Source of the DNA: DATLFP01 sp035540955
GTDB lineage: Bacteria > Actinomycetota > Acidimicrobiia > Acidimicrobiales > CADCSY01
Length of the DNA stretch: 39,762 nt
Direction: 5' to 3'
NCBI GenBank assembly: GCA_035540955.1
Contig: DATLFP010000038.1
Location: 1-39,762, forward strand
The translations under genes were made by a program, and so were the position numbers. Below are positions 7,172-15,021 of the stretch, piece by piece; positions within the stretch are counted from its first letter, which is position 1, and each line of letters begins with the position of its first letter. The notes below the pieces were generated by a model, which saw only the letters and a program-made list of their open reading frames with translations, was not told the DNA's origin and made no database searches.

Positions 7172-8422
7172 GTGTCCGGGTCGGGTCAGTCGTTCTACGT
7201 CGAGACGCTCGGCTGCCCGAAGAACCAGGTCGACTCCGACAAGCTCACCGGGACGCTGGTCGCCGACGGCATGCAGCCGGCCGTCGCCGCCGAGGACGCC
7301 GATCTCGTCGTGGTCAACACGTGCGCGTTCGTCGAGGACGCCCGCCGCGAGTCGATCGAGGTCATCCTCGCCCTCACCGAGGCGAAGAAGCGGGGCGCCC
7401 GCGTCGTGGTGACCGGGTGCATGGCCGAGCGCTACGGCGCCGACCTGGCGGCCGCGCTGCCCGAGGTGGAGCAGGTCGCGGGGTTCGGCGTGCCGGTGTC
7501 GATCGGTCGCTCGCCGGGCGCGCCGGCGGTGCCGTCCTTCGACCTCCTCAACCTGCCCCGGCCGAAGGCCACCGCGCCGTGGGCCTACGTCAAGGTGGCG
7601 GAGGGCTGCGACCGGGCGTGCGGGTTCTGCGCCATCCCCAGCTTCCGGGGGCCGCAGCGCAGCCGCACCGTCGAGTCGATCCTCGCCGAGGTCGACGCCC
7701 TCGAGGCCCGCGAGATCGTCCTCGTGTCCCAGGACCTCGCGTCGTTCGGTCGCGACCAGGGCCGGGGCACGCGCCGGATCGTGCCGCTGGTCGACGCGGT
7801 CGCGGCCCGGGTCGACCGCGTGCGCCTGCTCTACCTCTATCCCTCCGACCTCACCGACGCGCTCGTCGACGCCATGTGCGCCACCGGGGTGCCGTACTTC
7901 GACCTCTCCCTCCAGCACGTGTCCCGCCCGCTCCTGCGGCGGATGAAGCGGTGGGGCGACGGTCGACGCTTCCTCGACCGCATCGAGGCCATCCGCGCCC
8001 GCGAGCCCGACGCCGCCTTCCGCAGCAACTTCATCGTCGGCTACCCGGGCGAGACCGAGGCCGACCACGACGCCCTGCTGCGGTTCGTCGAGGACGCCCG
8101 CCTCGACTGGTGCGGGTTCTTCACCTACTCCGAAGAGGACGGCACGCTGGCCGCCGGCCAGGACGGCAAGGTCGACCCGTCGCTCATGCGCGAGCGCCAC
8201 ATCGAGCTCACCGAGCTGCAGGACCGGATCACCGCCGAGCGCCGCGCCGCCCTCGTCGGCACCACCGTCGAGGTGCTCGTCGACGAGCCGGGCGTCGGCC
8301 GCACCCACCGCGAGGCACCGGAGATCGACGGCGTGGTCCGGGTGCCGCGCCACCTCGCGACCGGCATCTTCGAGAAGGTCGTCGTCACCGGCGCCGAAGG
8401 CCCCGACCTCGAGGGGTCGTGA
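7172..8422 (+). CDS. rimO: Ribosomal protein S12 methylthiotransferase RimO
   Basis: This 416-residue radical-SAM methylthiotransferase modifies an aspartate of ribosomal protein S12. The N-terminal UPF0004 domain has cluster cysteines C15, C51 and C83 (ETLGCPKNQVDSD, VVNTCAFV, VTGCMAERY). The radical-SAM motif CxxxCxxC is C146/C150/C153. A short TRAM domain ends the protein. The ETLGCPKNQVDSD and AEGCDRACGFCAIPSFRG signatures separate it from MiaB, whose gene is at 16627. pgsA follows 4 nt after its stop and cinA overlaps pgsA, so the three form one transcription unit. The rimO-pgsA-cinA order is seen in other bacteria. Confidence 0.95.
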   Translation: MSGSGQSFYVETLGCPKNQVDSDKLTGTLVADGMQPAVAAEDADLVVVNTCAFVEDARRESIEVILALTEAKKRGARVVVTGCMAERYGADLAAALPEVEQVAGFGVPVSIGRSPGAPAVPSFDLLNLPRPKATAPWAYVKVAEGCDRACGFCAIPSFRGPQRSRTVESILAEVDALEAREIVLVSQDLASFGRDQGRGTRRIVPLVDAVAARVDRVRLLYLYPSDLTDALVDAMCATGVPYFDLSLQHVSRPLLRRMKRWGDGRRFLDRIEAIRAREPDAAFRSNFIVGYPGETEADHDALLRFVEDARLDWCGFFTYSEEDGTLAAGQDGKVDPSLMRERHIELTELQDRITAERRAALVGTTVEVLVDEPGVGRTHREAPEIDGVVRVPRHLATGIFEKVVVTGAEGPDLEGS

Positions 8423-8426
8423 CGCG

Positions 8427-8984
8427 GTGACCGCCGACAGCTACGGCCCGAGCGCGCTGCTGACACCAGCCAACGCCATCACCCTCGCCCGGCTGGCGGT
8501 CACCCCGTTCCTGCTCGCGCTCATCCTCACCACCGGTCCGGCGTGGCCGACGCTGGCCCTGTGGATCGGCCTCGCCGTGAGCGACGGCTTCGACGGCTGG
8601 CTGGCCCGCAAGCACGGCACCACCACCTCGGGCGCCTTCCTCGATCCGCTGGCCGACAAGTTCCTCGTGCTCGGGGCCATGGTCTGCCTGGTGGCCGAGG
8701 AGATCTTCCTCTGGGTGCCGGTGGCGATCATCGCCGTCCGCGAGGTGTCGATGAGCCTGTACCGGTCCTACGCCGGCCGTCGCGGCATCTCCATCCCCGC
8801 CCGCCTGACCGCGAAGGTGAAGACGGTCGTGCAGGAGGTGGCCGTCGGCTTCGCGCTCCTGCCCCTCACCGCCGAGGACCACGGCTGGGTGGCCGACGGC
8901 GTCCTCTGGATCGCGGTGGTCCTCACGGTGCTCACCGGCGTGCAGTACCTGCTCGACGGGAGGCGCTCGGGCGTTGCGGTGTGA
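8427..8984 (+). CDS. pgsA: CDP-diacylglycerol-glycerol-3-phosphate 3-phosphatidyltransferase
   Basis: This 185-residue membrane enzyme carries out the committed step of phosphatidylglycerol synthesis. It shows the CDP-alcohol phosphatidyltransferase signature DGWLAR...G...D...D (DGFDGWLARKHG followed by GAFLDPLADK), which binds the metals and CDP-lipid. The first helix starts at LTPANAITLARL, typical of PgsA. The GTG start at 8427 lies 4 nt after the rimO stop. The next gene starts inside its last codons, so translation is probably coupled. Confidence 0.93.
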   Translation: MTADSYGPSALLTPANAITLARLAVTPFLLALILTTGPAWPTLALWIGLAVSDGFDGWLARKHGTTTSGAFLDPLADKFLVLGAMVCLVAEEIFLWVPVAIIAVREVSMSLYRSYAGRRGISIPARLTAKVKTVVQEVAVGFALLPLTAEDHGWVADGVLWIAVVLTVLTGVQYLLDGRRSGVAV

Positions 8985-10218
8985 GGTCGTGGCCGTGGGC
9001 ACCGAGCTGCTCCTCGGCCAGATCGTCGACACGAACTCGAGCTGGATCGGCGAGCAGCTCGCGCTCGCCGGCATCGACTCGCACTTCCAGACGAAGGTCG
9101 GCGACAACCTCGACCGCATCGTCAGCGCGTTCCGGATCGCGCTCGACCGCAGCGACGCGGTCATCGTGTGCGGCGGACTCGGACCGACGCAGGACGACAT
9201 CACCCGCGACGCGCTCGCGCACGTGATGGGCGTCGAGCTCGTGCCCGACGACCGGGTGCTCGAGCGGATCGAGACGATGTTCGCGGCGCGGGGGAGGGTC
9301 ATGGCCGCCAACAACGCGCTGCAGGCGCTCGTGCCCGTGGGCGCCACCGTGATCGAGCAGCGGCGGGGGACGGCTCCGGGGCTGATCTGCCCGGTGGGCG
9401 ACAAGGTGGTCTACGCGGTGCCGGGCGTCCCCCACGAGATGAAGGAGATGCTCGAGCGGGCCGTCATCCCCGACCTCCAGACCCGCAGCGGCGAGCGAGC
9501 CGTGATCAAGAGCCGCGTGCTGCGGACCTGGGGTGAGGCGGAGTCGACCCTCGCCGAGCGCGTCGCCCCCCGGCTGCAGGCGCTCGAGGCGGCCGGGAAC
9601 CCAACGCTCGCGTTCCTGGCGAGCGGGATCGAAGGGATCAAGATCCGCATCACCGCCAAGGCGGCGACCGAAGACGAGGCGCAGGCGCTCATCGAGGCCG
9701 AGGACGCCGAGCTGCGGGCCATCCTCGGCACCCTCGTGTTCGGCGTCGACGCCGACACCATGGAGCGGGCCGCCGGCTACCTCCTCGAGGAGCGCGGGTG
9801 GTCGCTCGGGGTGGCCGAGTCGATGACCGGGGGCCTCGTCGCCGCCCGCATCGTCGACGTGCCCGGGAGCTCGGGCTGGTTCCGGGGCGGCGTCGTCTCG
9901 TACGACTCCCGGGTGAAGTACGACGTGCTCGGCGTCCCCGAGGGCTGTCCGGTGATCAGCGCCGAGTGCGCCACCGCGATGGCCGAGGGGGTGCGGCGGG
10001 TGGTGGGCAGCGACGTCGGCCTCGCGGTGACCGGGGTGGCCGGCCCCGCCGAGCAGGAGGGTCAGCCGGTGGGCACCGTGTGGTTCGGGCTGGCGCTGCC
10101 CGACCGGCCGACCGAGGCGGTGCACGTCCGGTTGCCGGGCCCGCGCGACCAGGTCCGGCAGTTCGCCACGATCTCCCTCATGGACCTGCTGCGGCGCCGG
10201 CTGCTCACCGGCGAATAG
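8974..10218 (+). CDS. cinA: CinA family competence/damage-inducible protein
   Basis: The protein has 414 residues. The N-terminal MoCF/COG1058 domain (EVVAVGTELLLGQIVDTN, GGLGPTQDDITRDA) is joined to a C-terminal CinA domain (AESMTGGLVAARIVDVPGSS), which in relatives is a nicotinamide mononucleotide deamidase. It probably recycles NMN and repairs damaged pyridine nucleotides. The TTG start at 8974 overlaps pgsA by 11 nt with GGGAGG 10 nt upstream. The length and N-terminus match the family. In Firmicutes cinA precedes recA directly; here five genes intervene. Confidence 0.93.
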   Translation: MRCEVVAVGTELLLGQIVDTNSSWIGEQLALAGIDSHFQTKVGDNLDRIVSAFRIALDRSDAVIVCGGLGPTQDDITRDALAHVMGVELVPDDRVLERIETMFAARGRVMAANNALQALVPVGATVIEQRRGTAPGLICPVGDKVVYAVPGVPHEMKEMLERAVIPDLQTRSGERAVIKSRVLRTWGEAESTLAERVAPRLQALEAAGNPTLAFLASGIEGIKIRITAKAATEDEAQALIEAEDAELRAILGTLVFGVDADTMERAAGYLLEERGWSLGVAESMTGGLVAARIVDVPGSSGWFRGGVVSYDSRVKYDVLGVPEGCPVISAECATAMAEGVRRVVGSDVGLAVTGVAGPAEQEGQPVGTVWFGLALPDRPTEAVHVRLPGPRDQVRQFATISLMDLLRRRLLTGE

Positions 10219-10230
10219 CGCGATCGAGCC

Positions 10231-11742
10231 ATGGCGCCCGCCGGCGGCATGGTCGACCATCGCTCCATGGTGGACCGTTGCCCACACGCGCCGTCGCGCG
10301 GTCTCACCGCCCTGACCCTCGCGCTCGTCGCCTCGGCCCTGGTCGTGGTGGCCGTCCTCCCGTGGGCGCGTCCGACCGACCTGGGCCGGTGGCTGTTCGT
10401 GGTCGGGGCCGTCGCCGGCCTCGAGACGTTCCCGGTCGTCGGTGTGCGGCCGGGGGCCGCGCTGCGCTTCAACCTGACCGAGGCCGGTGTCGTGCTGGCC
10501 GCGGCGACCCTCGGGCGATCTGAAGCCGTCGCCGCGATGCTCGCCGCCGGCGCGCTGGTGACGGTCGGCCACCTGGCGCGGGGCAGCTGCTGGCACAAGA
10601 GCGTCTTCGCCGGCGGCGTCGTCGCCGTCGTGAGCAGCGCCGTGATCTGGCCCCTCGGCGCGCCGACCGGCATCGAGACCGTCGGCGCGGTGGCCGCCCT
10701 CGCCGGCGCCGCCGGCGTGTACGCGCTGGTCACGGTGCCGCTGGCCGCGCTCGCCGCTCACCTCGCCGCCGGCCGGACGCTGCGCACGGTGCGGCCGCCG
10801 CTCACCCTGCACCATCTCCGCACCACAGCACTGGCGGTGGTGCTCGGCCTCATCGCGATCGGCGTGTCCGACTCGGCGTGGCTGCTGTGGGTGACGGGCG
10901 TGGCGGGGGCGGCGCTCGTCGCCTCCGGCATGAGGCTGGACCAGGCGGCGCTGCAGCGCGACCGCTCGGCGGCGCTGCTGCACGCGTCCGAGCGCCTCAA
11001 CGCCGTGAACGACCGGGACGAGCTCGACGCCGTGCTGCTCGACGCAGCCGAGGTGATCTCGGGCGGCGCCGTCCGGTTCGGCACCGACCCCGCGCCGTGG
11101 GAGCGGGCCATCGACATGCCCGAGCAGTTCGGCATCCAGTCGCTGCTGATCGACGCCGCGGCGCGCCGGCGGGGCGACGCCGATCCGGCGCCGGTGGTGG
11201 GCGCGCTCCTGGCCATGGCGGCGGGCGCGCTCGACAACCTCATCCTGCGGGCCCAGCTCGGCGCGCTCGCCCGGACCGACGAGCTCACCCGCCTGCCCAA
11301 CCGCCGGGCGTTCACCGAGGCGCTGGAGGCCGCTGCCGCGCGGGCGGCGCGGGGCGAGCCGTTCGGGGTCCTGTTCATCGATCTCGACGGGCTGAAGCGC
11401 ATCAACGACGAGCACGACCACGCCGTCGGCGATCTCGTGCTCCGCGAGGTGGCGAGCCGGCTGCTGCGCAGCGTGCGCGCCGCCGACGGGGTGTTCCGCC
11501 TCGCGGGCGACGAGTTCACCGTGCTCGCCGCCGGCGTCAGGCGCGCCGCCGACCTCGCCGTCCTGGCCGCCGCCGTCGAGCACCGGGTGTCGGGCCTGGC
11601 GACCGTGCACGGCGTCGACGTCGTCATCGGGGTCACCGTCGGCGGTGCGATCTGGGGCGTCGACGGCACGTCGACCGACGAGCTCCTCCGGGTCGCCGAC
11701 CAACGGATGTACGAGACGAAGCGGGCCCGCTTCATCGCCTGA
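10231..11742 (+). CDS. Membrane-bound diguanylate cyclase with AGDEF variant
   Basis: The protein has 503 residues. The first 230 or so are strongly hydrophobic, with about seven or eight helices of an uncharacterised membrane sensor. A roughly 100-residue linker leads to a C-terminal GGDEF domain opening with DELTRLPNRRAF. The active-site loop reads AGDEF (residues 425-429) instead of GGDEF, and an inhibitory RxxD site (RAAD, 416-419) lies five residues before it. Metal-binding DLDGLKRIND is intact. Some AGDEF cyclases are known to be active, so c-di-GMP synthesis is likely but unproven. ATG 10231 follows the cinA stop by 12 nt; starts slightly downstream are possible. Confidence 0.85.
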   Translation: MAPAGGMVDHRSMVDRCPHAPSRGLTALTLALVASALVVVAVLPWARPTDLGRWLFVVGAVAGLETFPVVGVRPGAALRFNLTEAGVVLAAATLGRSEAVAAMLAAGALVTVGHLARGSCWHKSVFAGGVVAVVSSAVIWPLGAPTGIETVGAVAALAGAAGVYALVTVPLAALAAHLAAGRTLRTVRPPLTLHHLRTTALAVVLGLIAIGVSDSAWLLWVTGVAGAALVASGMRLDQAALQRDRSAALLHASERLNAVNDRDELDAVLLDAAEVISGGAVRFGTDPAPWERAIDMPEQFGIQSLLIDAAARRRGDADPAPVVGALLAMAAGALDNLILRAQLGALARTDELTRLPNRRAFTEALEAAAARAARGEPFGVLFIDLDGLKRINDEHDHAVGDLVLREVASRLLRSVRAADGVFRLAGDEFTVLAAGVRRAADLAVLAAAVEHRVSGLATVHGVDVVIGVTVGGAIWGVDGTSTDELLRVADQRMYETKRARFIA

Positions 11743-11778
11743 CGTTCGAGCGGCGCGCCGAGCGGGCACACCTGTGCG

Positions 11779-13380
11779 GTGGCCGTCACCGACCGCGTCC
11801 GGCATGCCAAGCGGTACGCCGAGATCGCCCGCCTCCTCCTGCAGCACGGCAGCCCCGACGAGCCGGCGGGCGCGTCGGCGCGGGTCCAGCAGGCGGAGGA
11901 CGCCGAGGCCCTGGCCACCGACCTGGAGGCGATGGGTCCGGCGTTCGTGAAGCTCGGCCAGCTGCTCTCGACCCGGCGCGACCTCCTCCCCGAGGCGTAC
12001 TGCGAAGCGCTGTCCCGGCTGCAGGACGACGTCGAGCCGATCCCCGCCGACGTCGTCACCCGCGTCGTCGAGGACGACCTCGGCCTGTCACCCAGCGAGG
12101 TGTTCGAGACGTGGGACGACGTGCCGGTGGCGTCGGCGTCCCTCGGCCAGGTGCACCGCGCCACGCTCCACAACGGTCACGCCGTGGTCGTCAAGGTGCA
12201 GCGCCCCGAGGCGCGCTCGCAGGCCGAGGACGACATGCACGCGCTGCGCGAGCTGGCCGGCTTCCTCGACGACCACACGGCGACCGGCCGCCGCGTCGGC
12301 TTCGGCGACCTCGTCGCCCAGTTCGCCGACGCGCTGGAAGCCGAGCTCGACTACCGGCGCGAGGCCAGCCACCTCGAGCGGCTCGGCGCGATCCTCGAGC
12401 CCTACGACCGGCTCGTCGTCCCGCAGCCCGTGCGGGAGATCTGCACAGAGCGGGTGCTGGTGATGGACGACGTCGGCGGCCGGAAGGTGACGACGCTCAC
12501 GCCCGTCGGCCGCACCGACGTCGACGGCGACGAGCTCATGGACCAGCTGTTCCGCGGCTACCTCGACCAGATCCTCGTCGAAGGCTTCTTCCACGCCGAT
12601 CCCCACCCCGGCAACGTGCTCCTGCTGGACGACGGCCGGCTGGCGCTCATCGACCTCGGCATGGTCGCCACCGTGGCCCCCCGCCTCCGCGACGACCTCG
12701 TGCAGCTGGTGCTGGCCATCAGCGAGGGACGGGGCGAGGACGCCGGCCGCACCGCGATCCGCATGGGCCGCCCGCTCGACGGGTTCGACGCGCCGACGTT
12801 CCTGCGCACCGCGCAGTCGCTCGTGCAGCGCTCGCAGTCGAGCGTGGGCGACGTCGAGGTCGGCACCCTCCTCGGCGAGCTGACCCGCGCCGCCGCCGAC
12901 ACCAGCCTGCGGCTGCCGCCGGAGCTGGCGCTCCTGGGCAAGGCGCTGCTCAACCTCGACCTGATCGCGGCGCTGCTGGCGCCGGGGTTCGATCCGAGCG
13001 CGTGCGTGCAGGACCACGCCGTCGGCGTGCTCCAGCGGCGGCTCCGCCCCCAGCGCAACCAGCTGGCGGCGACCGCGCTCGAGGCCCGCCAGTTCGTGGA
13101 GGAGCTGCCCGGCCGGGCCAACCGCATCCTCGACACCCTGACCGAGGGCGAGCTGACGGTGAAGGTCGACGCCATCGACCAGGAGGAGCTGCTCCGCGGC
13201 ATCCGCCAGGTCGCCAACCGGGTCACCATGGGGCTCGTGCTCGCCGCGCTCATCGTCGGGGCTGCAATGCTGTCCCGCGTGAACACCGGGATCGCCACCG
13301 TGTGCTTCGTCGTCGCCGCCGTCGGCGCCGTCGCGCTGCTGCTGGCGATCGCCGCCGAAGGCGTGCGCCACCGCCGGTGA
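11779..13380 (+). CDS. ABC1/UbiB-like atypical protein kinase
   Basis: This 533-residue member of the UbiB/COQ8 family has the family KxGQ motif (FVKLGQLLSTRRDLLP), an Ala-rich nucleotide loop (VASASLGQVHRA), the VKVQRP lysine strand and the catalytic/metal region HADPHPGNVLLL followed by IDLGM. Two C-terminal membrane helices (residues about 475-525) end the protein, as in many bacterial members. These proteins are ATPases that support isoprenoid quinone or lipid metabolism; in a menaquinone-using actinobacterium the exact role is open. The thpR start overlaps its stop codon (GTGA), so the two are co-translated. Confidence 0.9.
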   Translation: MAVTDRVRHAKRYAEIARLLLQHGSPDEPAGASARVQQAEDAEALATDLEAMGPAFVKLGQLLSTRRDLLPEAYCEALSRLQDDVEPIPADVVTRVVEDDLGLSPSEVFETWDDVPVASASLGQVHRATLHNGHAVVVKVQRPEARSQAEDDMHALRELAGFLDDHTATGRRVGFGDLVAQFADALEAELDYRREASHLERLGAILEPYDRLVVPQPVREICTERVLVMDDVGGRKVTTLTPVGRTDVDGDELMDQLFRGYLDQILVEGFFHADPHPGNVLLLDDGRLALIDLGMVATVAPRLRDDLVQLVLAISEGRGEDAGRTAIRMGRPLDGFDAPTFLRTAQSLVQRSQSSVGDVEVGTLLGELTRAAADTSLRLPPELALLGKALLNLDLIAALLAPGFDPSACVQDHAVGVLQRRLRPQRNQLAATALEARQFVEELPGRANRILDTLTEGELTVKVDAIDQEELLRGIRQVANRVTMGLVLAALIVGAAMLSRVNTGIATVCFVVAAVGAVALLLAIAAEGVRHRR

Positions 13381-13874
13381 GGTTGTTCGTGGCCGTGTGG
13401 CCGCCCGCCGACGTCGTCGCCGCGCTGCGCGACCTGCCCCGCCCCGAGACCGGCGGCGTGCGGTGGTCGACCGAGGACCAGTGGCACGTGACGCTCCGGT
13501 TCCTCGGCTCCGTCGACGACGAGCAGGAGGTGCGCGACGCGCTCGCCGGGATCGAGGCGCCCGCCGCAGAGGTGCGCGTCGGGCCCGCCACCAAGCGGCT
13601 CGGTCAGGCCACGCTCATGATGCCGGTCCACGGCCTCGCCGATCTCGCCCACGAGGTCATGCGGGTCACCGACGAGTTCATCCCCACCGAGGAGCGCCGG
13701 TTCCACGGCCACCTGACCGTCGCCCGTGCCCAGTCCCGCAACACGATCCCGAAGTCGCTCGAGGGCACGCCGTTCGAGGCCCGCTGGACGGCGCCGTCCT
13801 TCGCCCTCGTCCGCTCCCAGACCAAGCCGACCGGCGCCGTCTACACCGACGTCGAGACCTACCCGCTCACCTGA
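13377..13874 (+). CDS. thpR: RNA 2',3'-cyclic phosphodiesterase (LigT/ThpR)
   Basis: This 165-residue 2H-phosphoesterase has both catalytic HxT motifs: H37-V-T39 in WHVTLRF and H112-L-T114 in HGHLTVAR. The two-lobed LigT fold hydrolyses 2',3'-cyclic phosphate ends of RNA and may act in tRNA half processing. The GTG start at 13377 overlaps the previous stop by 4 nt. The open frame continues far upstream, but LigT family proteins begin with RLFVAVWPP, which fixes this start. A degenerate relative lies at 14363. Confidence 0.92.
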   Translation: MRLFVAVWPPADVVAALRDLPRPETGGVRWSTEDQWHVTLRFLGSVDDEQEVRDALAGIEAPAAEVRVGPATKRLGQATLMMPVHGLADLAHEVMRVTDEFIPTEERRFHGHLTVARAQSRNTIPKSLEGTPFEARWTAPSFALVRSQTKPTGAVYTDVETYPLT

Positions 13875-13885
13875 CCCACCCCGCC

Positions 13886-13934
13886 GTTCTGGGACCGATC
13901 GGGTACGGCACCCCGGCCCGAACGGGCCCAGAAC
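13886..13934. terminator. Hairpin between convergent thpR and msrB
   Basis: GTTCTGGG (13886-13893) pairs with CCCAGAAC (13927-13934), extending to 11 bp with one mismatch around a GC-rich loop. It lacks a T-tract, but its place between two convergent genes suggests a bidirectional terminator. Confidence 0.6.
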
Positions 13935-13943
13935 GCTGGGTGA

Positions 13944-14342
13944 TCAGTCGGCGCGCTTGGCGAGCGCCGCGGAGTTGATGCAGTAGCGAAGGCCGGTGGG
14001 CGCCGGGCCGTCGGGGAAGACGTGGCCCAGGTGGGAGTCGCACCGGGCGCAGCGCACCTCGGTGCGGACCATGCCGTGCGAGGTGTCGGTGCGCTCCTCG
14101 ACCGGCGCGTCGGGGGCGGGTCCGGTGAAGGACGGCCAGCCGCTGCCCGACTCGAACTTCTCCCCGCTGCGGAACAGCTCGGTGCCGCACACGACGCAGG
14201 TGTAGGTGCCGGGCTCGTGGTCGTCCCAGAAGCACCCGGTGAACGCGGGCTCGGTGGCGTCGCGCCGGGTCACCGCGTACTGCTCGGGGGTGAGCCGCTG
14301 CTGCAGCTCCTCGTCGGCGAAGTCCACTCGTTCGACAGCCAT
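13944..14342 (-). CDS. msrB: Peptide-methionine (R)-S-oxide reductase
   Basis: This 132-residue cytosolic repair enzyme reduces methionine-R-sulfoxide. It has the MsrB fold with structural zinc cysteines C49/C52 and C98/C101 (CVVC, CARC), the SGSGWPSF substrate motif, SHLGHVFPDGP and the catalytic C121 in LRYCINSAAL. The ATG (complement 14340-14342) lies 7 nt after -10 TAGCCT (complement 14350-14355). It is divergent from the LigT-like gene with only 20 bp between the start codons. Confidence 0.95.
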   Translation of the reverse strand: MAVERVDFADEELQQRLTPEQYAVTRRDATEPAFTGCFWDDHEPGTYTCVVCGTELFRSGEKFESGSGWPSFTGPAPDAPVEERTDTSHGMVRTEVRCARCDSHLGHVFPDGPAPTGLRYCINSAALAKRAD

Positions 14343-14349
14343 GTCCGCG

Positions 14350-14355
14350 AGGCTA
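14350..14355 (-). promoter_or_regulatory. -10 element of msrB
   Basis: TAGCCT on the minus strand stands 7 nt before the msrB ATG. It is the same hexamer as in front of rimO and miaB. Confidence 0.5.
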
Positions 14356-14362
14356 GGAGCAC

Positions 14363-14854
14363 ATGCAGCTGTTCGTCGGGGTGTGGCCGCCGCCGTTGGT
14401 GCAGCGCGCCCTCGCCGCCTACCCCCGCGGCGACCTCGACGGCTGGTCGACGCCGGGGGAGTGGCTGATCAACGTGCGACCCCTCGGCCGGGTGGAGCCG
14501 GCCGTGGTGACCGAGCTGCTCGACGTGCTGTCCTTCGAGCTCGACGGGATGCCGGCGCCCCGGGCCGCTCTCCAGACGCCCCGCCACGGCGAGTGGTTGC
14601 GGGTCGAGGTGGCGGGCCTCGACGAGCTGCGCGACGTCGTGTTCGAGGCGACCACGCCGATCGTCCCCGTGACCCACCCGAAGTCGCTGCCGTGGGCGCC
14701 GGTGCTGCCCCTGCGCAAGGACCGCTCGCCCAAGGAGCTGGTCCACCCGCTCACGGGGAGCTGGAGCGTCGAGGAGGTGGTGCTCGCCGAGGGCACCCGC
14801 CGGGGCGGGGCCTACCACTACGAGACGGTGGCGACGGTTCCGCTCGGGGGTTGA
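14363..14854 (+). CDS. Degenerate LigT-fold (2'-5' RNA ligase-like) protein
   Basis: This 163-residue protein opens with LFVGVWPP, nearly the same as ThpR, and keeps its overall length and layout. However, the first HxT motif is replaced by L-I-N (after W34) and the second by a PVLPLR segment. With both catalytic histidines gone it should be unable to hydrolyse cyclic phosphates and may bind RNA or nucleotides instead. The ATG at 14363 has AGGAG 3 nt upstream. It lies directly upstream of recA, whose promoter begins about 20 nt after its stop. A duplication and decay of thpR is plausible. Confidence 0.8.
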   Translation: MQLFVGVWPPPLVQRALAAYPRGDLDGWSTPGEWLINVRPLGRVEPAVVTELLDVLSFELDGMPAPRAALQTPRHGEWLRVEVAGLDELRDVVFEATTPIVPVTHPKSLPWAPVLPLRKDRSPKELVHPLTGSWSVEEVVLAEGTRRGGAYHYETVATVPLGG

Positions 14855-14876
14855 GCAGGGCTGTTGAGCAGGGTGC

Positions 14877-14905
14877 TTGATCGACGAACGGGTGTTCGGT
14901 AGCGT
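14877..14905 (+). promoter_or_regulatory. recA promoter
   Basis: -35 TTGATC (14877-14882), a 17-nt spacer and -10 TAGCGT (14900-14905) form a canonical promoter. Transcription should start near 14912, leaving a leader of about 110 nt. The LexA box occupies the spacer. Confidence 0.8.
14885..14898. promoter_or_regulatory. LexA (SOS) box of recA
   Basis: CGAACGGGTGTTCG is a perfect 5-bp-arm palindrome of the actinobacterial/Gram-positive type CGAACNNNNGTTCG. It lies between the -35 and -10 hexamers, so LexA binding would block RNA polymerase. Confidence 0.88.
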
Positions 14906-14918
14906 CGTGAATCACAAC

Positions 14919-14950
14919 GGTGTGAGACCCTCGTCCGAGACTGTCACACC
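14919..14950 (+). promoter_or_regulatory. Hairpin in the recA leader
   Basis: GGTGTGA (14919-14925) pairs with TCACACC (14944-14950), with an inner CTCG/CGAG pair. The hairpin would be near the 5' end of the recA mRNA. It may stabilise the transcript; no known riboswitch is recognised. Confidence 0.45.
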
Positions 14951-15021
14951 CCCTCGGCATCATGTCGACATCGGGCCCAGGCGCCCCCACCCCACCGCAC
15001 GGCAAACGAACAGGAGCACCG

